From Bosea sp. (in: a-proteobacteria) (GTDB taxonomy: Bacteria > Pseudomonadota > Alphaproteobacteria > Rhizobiales > Beijerinckiaceae), in contig NZ_JAMLIX010000002.1 of assembly GCF_023953965.1 (NCBI RefSeq), positions 868,001 through 932,000 on the forward strand: a stretch of 64,000 bases of DNA, given 5' to 3'. Positions 27,113-34,886 of the stretch are shown here, piece after piece. The notes beneath the pieces are model-generated. The model did no database searches. It was not told the DNA's origin and worked only from the letters and a program-made list of their open reading frames with translations. Each line of letters starts with the position of its first letter. Position 1 is the stretch's first letter. The position numbers and the translations under genes are program-made.

Positions 27113-28102
27113 TCATGTCCTCGATTGCGAACGCCGGGCGATCGCGCCACCGAGCAGGCCGAAGGGGGCGAACTTGCAGACGATGATGATCATAAGCCCG
27201 TAGATGATCAGGCGCAGCTCGTCGGAGCTGCGCAGCAGCTCCGGCATCAGCGTCAGGATCGCGGCGCCCAGCGGCGCCCCGTAGACGGAGCGCCGGCCGC
27301 CGATCAGCACCATGGCGAGCAGGGTGATCGAGGTGAACAGGGTGAATTCGGCCGGATGCGTGTTGCCCATGTATTGCGCGAGGAGCGCGCCCGCCGCCCC
27401 GCCATAGCCCGCGCTGAGGGCGAACGCCGTGAGCTTGGCCCGCGTCGTGTTGAGGCCGAGGCTCTTGGCGAGCAGCTCGTCGCCCTGGATCGAAAGCCAG
27501 ACCCGCCCGAGCCGGCTGCTCAGGAGCTGGCGCACCAGCCAGATGGCGAGCACGCAGAGCACGAGCACCAGATAGTAATGGGCGACCTGCGGCTGGACCC
27601 TGTCGAGGATGGCGGCCGGCAGCATGCCGGGAATGTTGTCGATGCCGATCTGCCCGTTCGTGACGGTGTACCACTGGCTGAAGATCAGCGAGGCGATCAC
27701 CTGGAAGGCGATGGTCGTGATCGCCAGGAAGTGGCCCGAGAGCCGCAGCGAGGGAATGCCGAGCAGGATGCCGCACAAGGCCGCGACGCTAATCGAGAAG
27801 GGCAGGGTCGCATAGCCGGGCAGGCCGAGCTTGGTGGTCAGCGCCGCCGCCGTATAGGCGCCGACCCCGAGGAAGGCGCCCTGGGCGAGCGAATACTGGC
27901 CGCAATAGCCCATGAGGCCGGTGAGGCCGCCCGCGCCGATGGCATAGACCATCGCCAGGACGGCGAGATGGATGCCGTATTGTCCCACGGGCAGGAAGGG
28001 CAGGGCGACCATCAGCATGAGCGCGACGGAGACGAGGGCCGGTTCGTAGCGGCGCGGCGCGGGGCCCGCGGTTTCCGCCGCCGGGGAGGAGGTGGCGCTC
28101 AT
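27113..28102 (-). CDS. livM: Branched-chain amino-acid type ABC transporter permease LivM
   Basis: A 329-residue membrane protein with about nine hydrophobic segments starting near residue 22. The motif GYCGQYSLAQGAFLGVGAYTAA is the LivM hallmark (here split over residues 65-86), and the later GSVYGAPLGA-type region is present as RRSVYGAPLGAAIL. It forms the pore with LivH. It ends 5 bases before livG begins and starts 4 bases after livH. Confidence 0.92.
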   Translation of the reverse strand: MSATSSPAAETAGPAPRRYEPALVSVALMLMVALPFLPVGQYGIHLAVLAMVYAIGAGGLTGLMGYCGQYSLAQGAFLGVGAYTAAALTTKLGLPGYATLPFSISVAALCGILLGIPSLRLSGHFLAITTIAFQVIASLIFSQWYTVTNGQIGIDNIPGMLPAAILDRVQPQVAHYYLVLVLCVLAIWLVRQLLSSRLGRVWLSIQGDELLAKSLGLNTTRAKLTAFALSAGYGGAAGALLAQYMGNTHPAEFTLFTSITLLAMVLIGGRRSVYGAPLGAAILTLMPELLRSSDELRLIIYGLMIIIVCKFAPFGLLGGAIARRSQSRT

Positions 28103-28106
28103 CGCT

Positions 28107-28979
28107 TCAGGCCCTCTTCGCCGAAAAGCCGAACAGGCCGTTCGGGCGCAGCAGCAGCACCGCGATGACCATCAGGAAGGCGACGGCGTCGCGCCACTGG
28201 CTGCCGAGGAAGCCGGCGGTGAAGCTCTCGGCGATGCCGAGCAGCAGGCCGGCGCCGATGGCGCCGTAGATATTGCCCATCCCGCCGAGGATCACGACGG
28301 TGAAGGCCTTGAGCGCGATGGCGCCGCCGATCGAGGGGCCCATCGTGAACACCGTGCCCATCAGCGCGCCGGCGCCGGCGGCAAGCGCGCTGCCGATCGC
28401 GAAGGCGGACATCGCGATGCGGTTGACGTCGACGCCGACGATCTTCGCCACGGTCGGCTGCTGGGCGACCGCCCGCAGGGCGCGCCCGGTCCAGGTGTAG
28501 GTCAGCAGCAGGTGGAGCAGCACGACCAGGATGAGCGCCACGATCGGGATGATGACGCGCTGGGTCGAGATATAGGCGTTGAACAGCTTCATCGCCCCGC
28601 CGGGCACGCCGGAGCGGATGAGCTGCGGCTGCGGCCCGAACACCAGGAGCGCGAGGTTCTGCAGCACGATCGACAGGCCGAACGAGGTGATGATGGTGTC
28701 GGCCTGGAGCTGGGCGCCGCCGGACCGGAAGATCAGGCGCTCGGCGAGGACGCCGATGATCGCCCCGCCCAGCATCGCCACGGGCAGGGCGAGGTAGAAC
28801 GGCATGCCGGTCGCCGTGGCGAAGATCAGCGCGAAATAGCCGCCCAGCATGTAGAATTCGCCATGGGCGAAATTGACGATGCCGAGCACGCCGAAGACGA
28901 TCGTCAGGCCGATGGCCACGAGCACGTAGACGCCGCCGCTGACGAGCCCGTTGATGAGAAGTTGTTCGATGAGCGCCAT
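28107..28979 (-). CDS. livH: Branched-chain amino-acid type ABC transporter permease LivH
   Basis: A 290-residue permease opening with MALIEQLLINGLVSGGVYVL, the standard LivH start, followed by LGIVNFAHGEFYMLGGY near residues 37-55. About eight membrane segments are visible. The ATG at 28979 has AGGT upstream, and the in-frame codons before it are not conserved. It lies 63 bp downstream of the binding-protein gene. Confidence 0.92.
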   Translation of the reverse strand: MALIEQLLINGLVSGGVYVLVAIGLTIVFGVLGIVNFAHGEFYMLGGYFALIFATATGMPFYLALPVAMLGGAIIGVLAERLIFRSGGAQLQADTIITSFGLSIVLQNLALLVFGPQPQLIRSGVPGGAMKLFNAYISTQRVIIPIVALILVVLLHLLLTYTWTGRALRAVAQQPTVAKIVGVDVNRIAMSAFAIGSALAAGAGALMGTVFTMGPSIGGAIALKAFTVVILGGMGNIYGAIGAGLLLGIAESFTAGFLGSQWRDAVAFLMVIAVLLLRPNGLFGFSAKRA

Positions 28980-29042
28980 CGTACCTGCCCGAAGGGTCTG
29001 CCCGGTCGGGGTGACGGCGTCCGCCGCCACCCCCCGGTCGGT

Positions 29043-30188
29043 TTATTGATAGGGCAGCAGGGTACGCACGCCGTTCTTCACGATCGCGGTGCCCAGCTTG
29101 AAGTAGGAGGCACCCTTGTCGTCGAACTTGACGCGGGTTCCGGCCGGTCCTTCCACCATCTCGACGTTCGAGGTGCGCAGCGCGTCCCTGACGCCGACGC
29201 CGTCGAGGGTCTTGGCGCGCTGGACGGCGTCGCAGACCAGTGTGCCGACGTCGAAGCCATGGCCGGACAGCGTGTTGCCGGGCAGGCTGAACCGCTTCTG
29301 GAACCGCTCGCCGAACGCCTTGCCGCGAGGGTTGTTGGTGTTCGGCTCGTACATGACGTTGACGGCGAAGCCCTCGCTCGCCTCGCGGCCGGCCAGGTCC
29401 AGCAGGCTGTTGCTGATCATGCCGCCCGAGCCGTAGAACTGCGTCTTGAAGTTGATCTCATGGGCCTGCCGCAGGATCGAGGCGCCTTCGGCGATCAGGC
29501 CTGCGATGAACACGCCGTCGGGCTTGGTCTCGCGGACGCGGGTCAGCAGCGTATAGAAATCCTGCTCGCCCTGCTCGTAATGCTCGGCGGCGACGACTTC
29601 CCCGCCGAGAGCCTTGACTCCTTTGGTGAAGCTGTCGTTGAGCAGCCGTCCGTAGCTCGAATTGTCGTAGATGATCGCGACGCGCTTCAGATTGAGCATC
29701 TTGATCATGTCGCTGGCGCTCTCGGCGCCCTGATCGCCGGTGCCCGGCATGGCGCGGAAGATCCAGGGGTCGCCGGCCGTGTTGGTCTCGGTGATGTCCG
29801 AGGAGGCGGCGCCCGAGGTCACCACCGGAACCCTGGCCTTGCGCCCGACATTGCCGATGGCCGTCGCGACGTTGCTGGTCTGCGAGCCGATGATCGCGAC
29901 GACGCGGTCGCGCTCGATCAGCTTCTGAGCGGCGCTGGCGCCTGTCGTCGGCACGCCCGCGTCGTCTTCCTTGATGATCTGGACCTGGCGGCCGTTCGGG
30001 CCCACGGCGGCGTTGCACTCCTCGATGGCGAGCGTGACGCCGGACAGAACCTCGGCGCCCGACAGGCTGTTGCCGCCGCTCAGCGGGATGATGAGACCCA
30101 CCTTGACGGGATCGGCCGCGAGCCCGGGGGTCGCGGCCAGCGCTGCGGCCAGCGCCGCGGTTGCGAGAAGATATGTTCGTCTGCGCAT
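29043..30188 (-). CDS. Branched-chain amino-acid type ABC transporter substrate-binding protein (LivK/AmiC-like)
   Basis: A 381-residue periplasmic binding protein. The Sec signal peptide covers residues 1-24 (MRRRTYLLAT start, cleavage after LAA). The mature part opens DPVKVGLIIPLSGGNSLSGAEV and continues with the two-lobe fold of peripla_BP_6. The RBS GGAG is 8 bases before the ATG at 30188. It is the first gene of the liv-SDR-amidase-imidase-ThDP operon and has a clear promoter with an operator in its spacer. The ligand is probably the amide or imide degraded by the downstream enzymes; that is inference. Confidence 0.9.
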   Translation of the reverse strand: MRRRTYLLATAALAAALAATPGLAADPVKVGLIIPLSGGNSLSGAEVLSGVTLAIEECNAAVGPNGRQVQIIKEDDAGVPTTGASAAQKLIERDRVVAIIGSQTSNVATAIGNVGRKARVPVVTSGAASSDITETNTAGDPWIFRAMPGTGDQGAESASDMIKMLNLKRVAIIYDNSSYGRLLNDSFTKGVKALGGEVVAAEHYEQGEQDFYTLLTRVRETKPDGVFIAGLIAEGASILRQAHEINFKTQFYGSGGMISNSLLDLAGREASEGFAVNVMYEPNTNNPRGKAFGERFQKRFSLPGNTLSGHGFDVGTLVCDAVQRAKTLDGVGVRDALRTSNVEMVEGPAGTRVKFDDKGASYFKLGTAIVKNGVRTLLPYQ

Positions 30189-30225
30189 GGGGAAGGCTCC
30201 AGCTGAAAGGTTGTTCAACAAGGCA

Positions 30226-30253
30226 ATTCTTGCTTTCTGTCGACAGAAGTCAA
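30226..30253 (-). promoter_or_regulatory. Promoter of the liv-amidase operon with operator TCTGTCGACAGA
   Basis: On the minus strand, TTGACT (30253-30248) and AAGAAT (30231-30226) are 16 bp apart. Between them is the palindrome TCTGTCGACAGA (30236-30247), extended to 14 bp as TTCTGTCGACAGAA (30235-30248). The -35 box plus operator is almost identical to that at 19334-19351. Transcription would start near 30219, leaving a leader of about 30 bases. Confidence 0.65.
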
Positions 30254-30450
30254 CACGCCTGCCGTGGCTGTGGAGCAAAAAAGCGGGCGGTCATGCCGAA
30301 TTTTTTTGCATCCGGCTGCCGGGCCGGCTCGCGTCCCTTGCGTTGCGGCGTCGCAGCGGGCCTCGCCGGCCCGTTCGGACGCCCGATGGGATGGTCCGAT
30401 CATCGAGAACGACATTTTGGTGACCTGGCCTCCGCTGCGGGCCGGTGAGG

Positions 30451-31707
30451 TCAGGCCGTCGGCGCTCCGGCCTGGAGGGTGGCGTCGAAGGACAGAACGG
30501 CGCCCAGCAGCGCCGCGGCGCCGTCGGCGCAGGCCTTGGGGCTCGTGTCCTCGGCCTCGTTATGGCTGATGCCGTCCCGGCAGGGCACGAAGATCATGGT
30601 CGTCGGCGCGACCTTGGCGATGTTCGCCGCGTCATGGCCGGCCCCCGAGACGATCTCCCGATGCGACAGGCGCAGGCGCTCGACCGTGGCGCGGACATGC
30701 TGGTTCAGCGCCGGGTCGAAGGCGATGGCCGGCGCCTTCCAGATCCGTTCGCTGCGAAGCCCGATGCCGGCCGCCGCGGCGAGCGTGCGGGCCCGGTCGA
30801 GAAGCTCTGCCTCCATGCGCTCGAGCACGTCGTCGGAGGGGTGGCGCAGGTCGATGGTCAGGAAGACCTCGCCGGGAATGACGTTGCGCGAGCCCGGCCG
30901 CGCCTCGATTAGGCCCACCGTCCCCAGTCCGAGCGGTGCATGGGCCAGCGCCACATCGCGGACGAGCCGCACGATGTCGCTGGCCGCCACGAGCGCGTCG
31001 CGGCGCATGGTCATCGGGGTCGAGCCGGCATGCGCGTCGCTGCCGGTCAGCACGAGTTCGTACCAGCGCATGGCCTGGACGCCGGTGACGATGCCGATAT
31101 CCAGTTCCTCGGCATCGAGGATCGGCCCCTGCTCGATGTGAAGCTCGAACATCGCGGAGATTGGCCGGCCGCCGACCGGCTGATCGCCGGCGTAGCCGAT
31201 CCGCTCGAGCTCCGCCTCGATGCTGATGCCGGCGGCATCCTTGCGGGCCAGCACCGAGGGAACGTCGAACACGCCGGCATAGGCGCCCGAGGCGAGCATC
31301 GCCGGCGCGAAGCGGGAGCCTTCCTCGTTGGTCCAGTTGACCACTTCGATCGGCGCATTGGTGCGGTAGCCTGCGTCTTCCAGCGTCCGCAGCACCTCGA
31401 GCCCGGCGAGCACGCCCAGGACGCCGTCGAACTTGCCACCCGTCGGCTGGGTATCGAGATGAGAGCCGATGCAGATCGGCGGCAGCGTGTCGATCTGCCC
31501 CGGCCGGCGCGCGAACATGTTGCCGAGCCGGTCGATCGTCACGCTGCAGCCGGCGGCGCGGCACGCCTTGGCGAACCAGTCGCGGACCAGCTTGTCCTCG
31601 TCGGTGAGGGAAAGCCGCCGGATGCCGCCCTTCGGCGTCCCGCCGAACGCTGCGGTTTCCATGAGCGTCGACCAGAGCCGGTCGCCGTCAATTGTCATGT
31701 TGCGCAT
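30451..31707 (-). CDS. M20 family hydantoinase/carbamoylase-type hydrolase (N-carbamoyl-L-amino-acid hydrolase or allantoate amidohydrolase)
   Basis: A 418-residue zinc enzyme of the AtzC/AllC/HyuC group. The metal ligands are in GSHLDTQPTGGKFDG (near residue 85), TNEEGSRF (near 125) and ELHIEQGPIL (near 190). The lid has GSDAHAGSTPMTMRRDA, and the C-terminal His is in GISHNEAEDTS. The enzymes hydrolyse N-carbamoyl amino acids or allantoate to release ammonia and CO2. The ATG at 31707 gives the family length. It is separate from the liv operon by 262 bp but encoded upstream on the same strand. It fits a route through ureido or carbamoyl intermediates. Confidence 0.88.
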   Translation of the reverse strand: MRNMTIDGDRLWSTLMETAAFGGTPKGGIRRLSLTDEDKLVRDWFAKACRAAGCSVTIDRLGNMFARRPGQIDTLPPICIGSHLDTQPTGGKFDGVLGVLAGLEVLRTLEDAGYRTNAPIEVVNWTNEEGSRFAPAMLASGAYAGVFDVPSVLARKDAAGISIEAELERIGYAGDQPVGGRPISAMFELHIEQGPILDAEELDIGIVTGVQAMRWYELVLTGSDAHAGSTPMTMRRDALVAASDIVRLVRDVALAHAPLGLGTVGLIEARPGSRNVIPGEVFLTIDLRHPSDDVLERMEAELLDRARTLAAAAGIGLRSERIWKAPAIAFDPALNQHVRATVERLRLSHREIVSGAGHDAANIAKVAPTTMIFVPCRDGISHNEAEDTSPKACADGAAALLGAVLSFDATLQAGAPTA

Positions 31708-31790
31708 TGCAGTCGTTCCAGGAGGTGGCGGTATCGGCCTGGCGGGCGATCTGGCCATCTTGCGGATCCCGTCGAGCGTCACCCGCGCTT

Positions 31791-31810
31791 ATTCATCAGC
31801 GCTGATGAAT
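31791..31810. promoter_or_regulatory. Perfect 20-bp palindrome, likely operator
   Basis: ATTCATCAGC followed directly by its complement GCTGATGAAT lies in the 259-bp divergent region between the carbamoylase (start 31707) and the M19 dipeptidase (start 31967). A perfect 20-bp palindrome in GC-rich DNA points to a dimeric regulator site controlling one or both genes. No second copy was seen in the window. Confidence 0.55.
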
Positions 31811-31966
31811 GATATTGAGTGTGCCTTTTTTCGCTGTCAATCGACATCGGGAGCATCATCAACGCGCATCCTGCGAAAACGGAGTGGAATTGGATGCGGC
31901 TGGCGGTTGACTCGCCATGCTCGTCGATCAAAATTGCTGTACTGATCGAAGGGGCTGCGAGCCGCC

Positions 31967-33031
31967 ATGCATGACCTGCACCGTGAATCCATCGTCATCG
32001 TCGGCCACTCCGACATCATCGCCTCGGATGTCGATTGGCGGCGCGAGAGCGGCGAGCGCAAGGTTCTGGAGCGCCGGCACATGCCCACCCTGCGCAAGGG
32101 CGGCGTGACGGTCATCTGCGATCACATCGGCGGCGATGCCCCCTATGGCTACCTGCCCGCGACGCAGTACCGGACGACCCATCTCCAGCGCTTCATGCGC
32201 ACGCTGGACCATACCTATGGCGATCTTTCGGATTCGGAGCATTTCACCCTCGTTCTTGGCGTCGACGACATCGCGCGCGCCAAGCGCGAGGGGAAGATCG
32301 GCGTCGTGATCTGCCTGGAGGGCGGAGCGCCGCTGGAGGGCGAAATCTCCTATCTGCGCAACTTCCACCGCCTCGGCCTGCGTTGCTTCGGCCTGACGCA
32401 CGACATGCGCAACGAGCTCGGCGACGGCATCCGCGAGCGCAACGCGGGCGGGCTGACGAATTTCGGCGTCAATGTCGTGAAGGAGTGCAACCGCCTCGGC
32501 ATCGTGGTCGACGTCTCGCATCTGTCCGACAAGGGCACGGAGGATGTCCTCGCCACCTCCAGCGACCCGATCACCGCCTCGCATTCCAACGCGCGGGCGC
32601 TGTGTTCGCACCCGCGCAACCTGCCCGATCACTTCATCCGGGATATCGCGAAGGCGGGCGGCGTGATCGGCTTCCATGCCCTGGACGGGCTGGTGAGCGA
32701 CGAGCCGGGGCCGACGATCGAGCATGTGCTGCGGCACATCGCCTATGTCGCGGAAAAGGGTGGCGTGGACTGCATCGCGATCGGCCCCGACCTGATGGAA
32801 AACTGGGACCCGCCCGTCTTCACCGCGGTCTACGAGCGCAGCTCGATCGTCGGCAGCCTGCCCGTCCAGCGCTACGTCTGGACCTATCCGGCCGGGATGC
32901 GGTCGAACGCCGATCTGCCCAACGTCACGGAGGGTCTGCTGAAGATGGGCTTCTCCGAGGATGACGTGCGCAAGTTCCTGGGCGGCAATCTGATGAGGCT
33001 GTTCGGGCGTGTCTGGAAGCCCGCCGCATAG
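31967..33031 (+). CDS. Membrane dipeptidase-like protein (peptidase family M19)
   Basis: A 354-residue amidohydrolase-fold enzyme of the renal dipeptidase family. Zinc ligands are visible as VGHSD (His14, Asp16), the bridging Glu in VICLEGGAP, and His in VDVSHLSD and ASHSNARAL. M19 enzymes cleave dipeptides, including those with a D-residue or dehydro-residue. There is no signal peptide, so it is cytoplasmic here. It is followed by a regulator and an imidase-like gene on the same strand, with short gaps. Confidence 0.87.
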   Translation: MHDLHRESIVIVGHSDIIASDVDWRRESGERKVLERRHMPTLRKGGVTVICDHIGGDAPYGYLPATQYRTTHLQRFMRTLDHTYGDLSDSEHFTLVLGVDDIARAKREGKIGVVICLEGGAPLEGEISYLRNFHRLGLRCFGLTHDMRNELGDGIRERNAGGLTNFGVNVVKECNRLGIVVDVSHLSDKGTEDVLATSSDPITASHSNARALCSHPRNLPDHFIRDIAKAGGVIGFHALDGLVSDEPGPTIEHVLRHIAYVAEKGGVDCIAIGPDLMENWDPPVFTAVYERSSIVGSLPVQRYVWTYPAGMRSNADLPNVTEGLLKMGFSEDDVRKFLGGNLMRLFGRVWKPAA

Positions 33032-33071
33032 GGGAGGGCGCGTTCATGCCGGGGCCGGTGCGGTCGGGGGA

Positions 33072-33083
33072 TCCGTCGACAGA
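33072..33083. promoter_or_regulatory. Third copy of the TCTGTCGACAGA operator (one mismatch)
   Basis: TCCGTCGACAGA differs at one base from the palindromes at 19340 and 30236. It ends 15 bases before the ATG of the HTH-FCD regulator at 33099, where a bound repressor would block expression. This suggests autoregulation. Confidence 0.5.
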
Positions 33084-33098
33084 GGCTGAAAGCCCGCC

Positions 33099-33869
33099 AT
33101 GACGAATCGTACCCACAGCGACAGAATGGCTCTGATCACGCTCGCCCTGCTCGCTGAATCGGGCCAGCCGATCGGCGCGCGCAAGCTGGGCGAGGTGTTC
33201 CGCGGCAACGGCATCGACGTGGCTGAGGCCACGGCGGGGCGCTATCTGAGCGAGCTCGACGAGCTCGGCTGGACGCGCTCGCGCGGGCGCCAGGGCCGCA
33301 CGTTGACGGCGGCCGGCCGCGACCAGCTCATTCAGCTGCGCCTGCGCGAGCAGCTGACGGAGGCGAGCGCGCTGATCGCCGCCGCCGCCGAGATCACCCG
33401 CGGCGAGGACCTGCTCGAGATGCTCCATGCCCGCCGCGCCATAGAGCCCGAGGCGGCGCGCCTGGCCGCCGCACGGGCGACGCGCGAGGAGATCGACGGC
33501 ATCAGCCGGGCCGCCGATCTCTGTGCCTGCTCCGAAGGGGCGGGCCGGGTCCGGTATTCGCGCGTGTTCCACGGGCTGCTCACCAGGGCCTGCCATAACC
33601 GCATGCTCGCCGCGGTCGCGGAGCTGCTGCTCGAGACCAACGAAAGGCCGGGCGAGAAGCTGGAATTCCACAGGCGCTCGGACAGCACCGGCGCCAGCGC
33701 GCGCCTCGACCAGGATCACAAGGACATCGTGGCGGCCCTCTACGATCGGGACATGGCGGCGGCGGAGCGCCTGACCCGGGAGCATATCGACCGGATCATC
33801 GAGATCGCCGGATCGGCCTCCGCGCCGGCCTCCGCCCGAGGCCGCAGGCCCCGGCTGGTCGCGTGCTGA
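33099..33869 (+). CDS. Transcriptional regulator: winged helix (NrpR/HTH_12-like) fused to an FCD domain
   Basis: A 256-residue protein. The first 75 residues form a winged helix resembling the NrpR/RNase R type (MALITLALLAESGQPIGARK, LSELDELGWTRSRGRQGRT) rather than the GntR type usual with FCD. Residues 105-235 read as an FCD domain: LHARRAIEPEAARLAAARA, YSRVFHGLL, DQDHKDIVAALYDRD, REHIDRI. The normal Asp of the DxxxH motif is Ser here. FCD domains bind small organic acids. The operator-like palindrome just ahead of its start makes it the best candidate repressor of the liv-amidase operon and the SDR at 19424. Confidence 0.75.
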   Translation: MTNRTHSDRMALITLALLAESGQPIGARKLGEVFRGNGIDVAEATAGRYLSELDELGWTRSRGRQGRTLTAAGRDQLIQLRLREQLTEASALIAAAAEITRGEDLLEMLHARRAIEPEAARLAAARATREEIDGISRAADLCACSEGAGRVRYSRVFHGLLTRACHNRMLAAVAELLLETNERPGEKLEFHRRSDSTGASARLDQDHKDIVAALYDRDMAAAERLTREHIDRIIEIAGSASAPASARGRRPRLVAC

Positions 33870-33915
33870 GCCTGTCGGCCTGCCGGCCTGACGCCTGAAC
33901 AGGGGGAACGAGACC

Positions 33916-34764
33916 ATGCACACGCAACAGCCTTGGCCGAACGGGGCACGGATCGCGGTTCTGCTCGCGATCCATTTCGATGCGGAAACGCTCTGGACAT
34001 CGCGCGATCCGGCGAACTGGGAGCGCCCGGGCACCTTGTCGATGGGCACCTACGGCGGAAAGGTCGGCGTCCCGAACGTCCTGAGCGTGCTTCAGGAATA
34101 CAAGCTGAAATCGACGTTCTTCGTCCCCGGCTGGACGGCCGAGAAATATGTCGACCGGATGGAAGCCATCCTCGCGGCCGGGCACGAGGTGGCCCATCAC
34201 GGCTATTCCCACCAGTGGATCGACCCGAAATTCCCGGAGAGGGAGCGCGAGGAGCTGGAGCGCGGCCTGTCCGTCCTGAAGTCGCGCTATGGCGTCAAGC
34301 CGAGCGGCTATGCCTCGCCCGCCGGCGAAACCAGCCCGAACATGATGGAGCTGCTCCAGGAGCACGGCTTCACCTACGACGCCACCCTGATGGACCAGAT
34401 CGATCCGTATCGGACGGTGCTGAAGGATGGCTCGCTGGGGCCGGTGGAGCTGCCCTGGCACTGGAACATCGACGACGCGTGCTACTCGCTCTTCTCGCGC
34501 GCGCAGCCGCGGCCGATCTTCCCGAACTCCCAGATTTTCGAGATATGGAGCGAGGAATTCACCGAGATCTACAGCAAGGGCGGATTCTTCCATCTCGTCC
34601 TGCACCCCCAGGTGATAGGGCGTCCCGTCCGCATCGCGCTGCTGCGGCGCATGCTGGAGTTCATCCTGTCCCATCAGGGCGTCTGGGTGGCCACCGGCGA
34701 TGAGATCGCGCGAACCTGGCTTCAGGCCAATCCCGAGCGGCGCGAGCCATACCAGATCGGCTAG
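33916..34764 (+). CDS. Polysaccharide-deacetylase-fold hydrolase, cyclic imidase-like (paralogue of 22562-23380)
   Basis: A 282-residue NodB-fold protein with AIHFDAET, STFFVPGWTAEKYVD, GHEVAHHGYSHQW, GYASPAGETSP and VELPWHWNIDD. The order and spacing match HP0310-like proteins and bacterial cyclic-imide hydrolases. It shares HHGYSH and HP(Q)-x-IGRP segments with the copy at 22562. No secretion signal is visible. It follows the HTH-FCD regulator by 46 bp, and repeat copy B lies 15 bp after its stop. Two related imidases in one locus suggest two related cyclic substrates. Confidence 0.8.
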   Translation: MHTQQPWPNGARIAVLLAIHFDAETLWTSRDPANWERPGTLSMGTYGGKVGVPNVLSVLQEYKLKSTFFVPGWTAEKYVDRMEAILAAGHEVAHHGYSHQWIDPKFPEREREELERGLSVLKSRYGVKPSGYASPAGETSPNMMELLQEHGFTYDATLMDQIDPYRTVLKDGSLGPVELPWHWNIDDACYSLFSRAQPRPIFPNSQIFEIWSEEFTEIYSKGGFFHLVLHPQVIGRPVRIALLRRMLEFILSHQGVWVATGDEIARTWLQANPERREPYQIG

Positions 34765-34779
34765 GTCTGAACGGCGACC

Positions 34780-34886
34780 CTAGATCATCGCGCGTCCTAT
34801 CGGACGCGATAACGATGATCTATCTTATTGTTGGAGCATCGGATTTTTCCGAAAAGTGGAATCCACTTTTCGGTCCGATGCTCTAG
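34780..34886 (-). repeat. Composite palindromic element, copy B (inverted)
   Basis: A 107-bp element in the opposite orientation to copies A and C, with CTAG at 34780-34783 and 34883-34886. The hairpin with arms GATCATCGCGCGTCC and GGACGCG-ATAA-CGATGATC is at 34782-34820, and the AGCATCGGA/TCCGATGCT hairpin at 34834-34882. It separates convergent genes and supplies the TAG stop of the minus-strand regulator. The paired hairpins could act as a bidirectional terminator. Confidence 0.85.

Noticed and set aside
30189..30450. A possible small gene in the 262-bp gap before the carbamoylase gene end
   Set aside because: The short open frames lack an RBS and coding signal. Apart from the promoter and operator near 30226-30253 nothing is visible.
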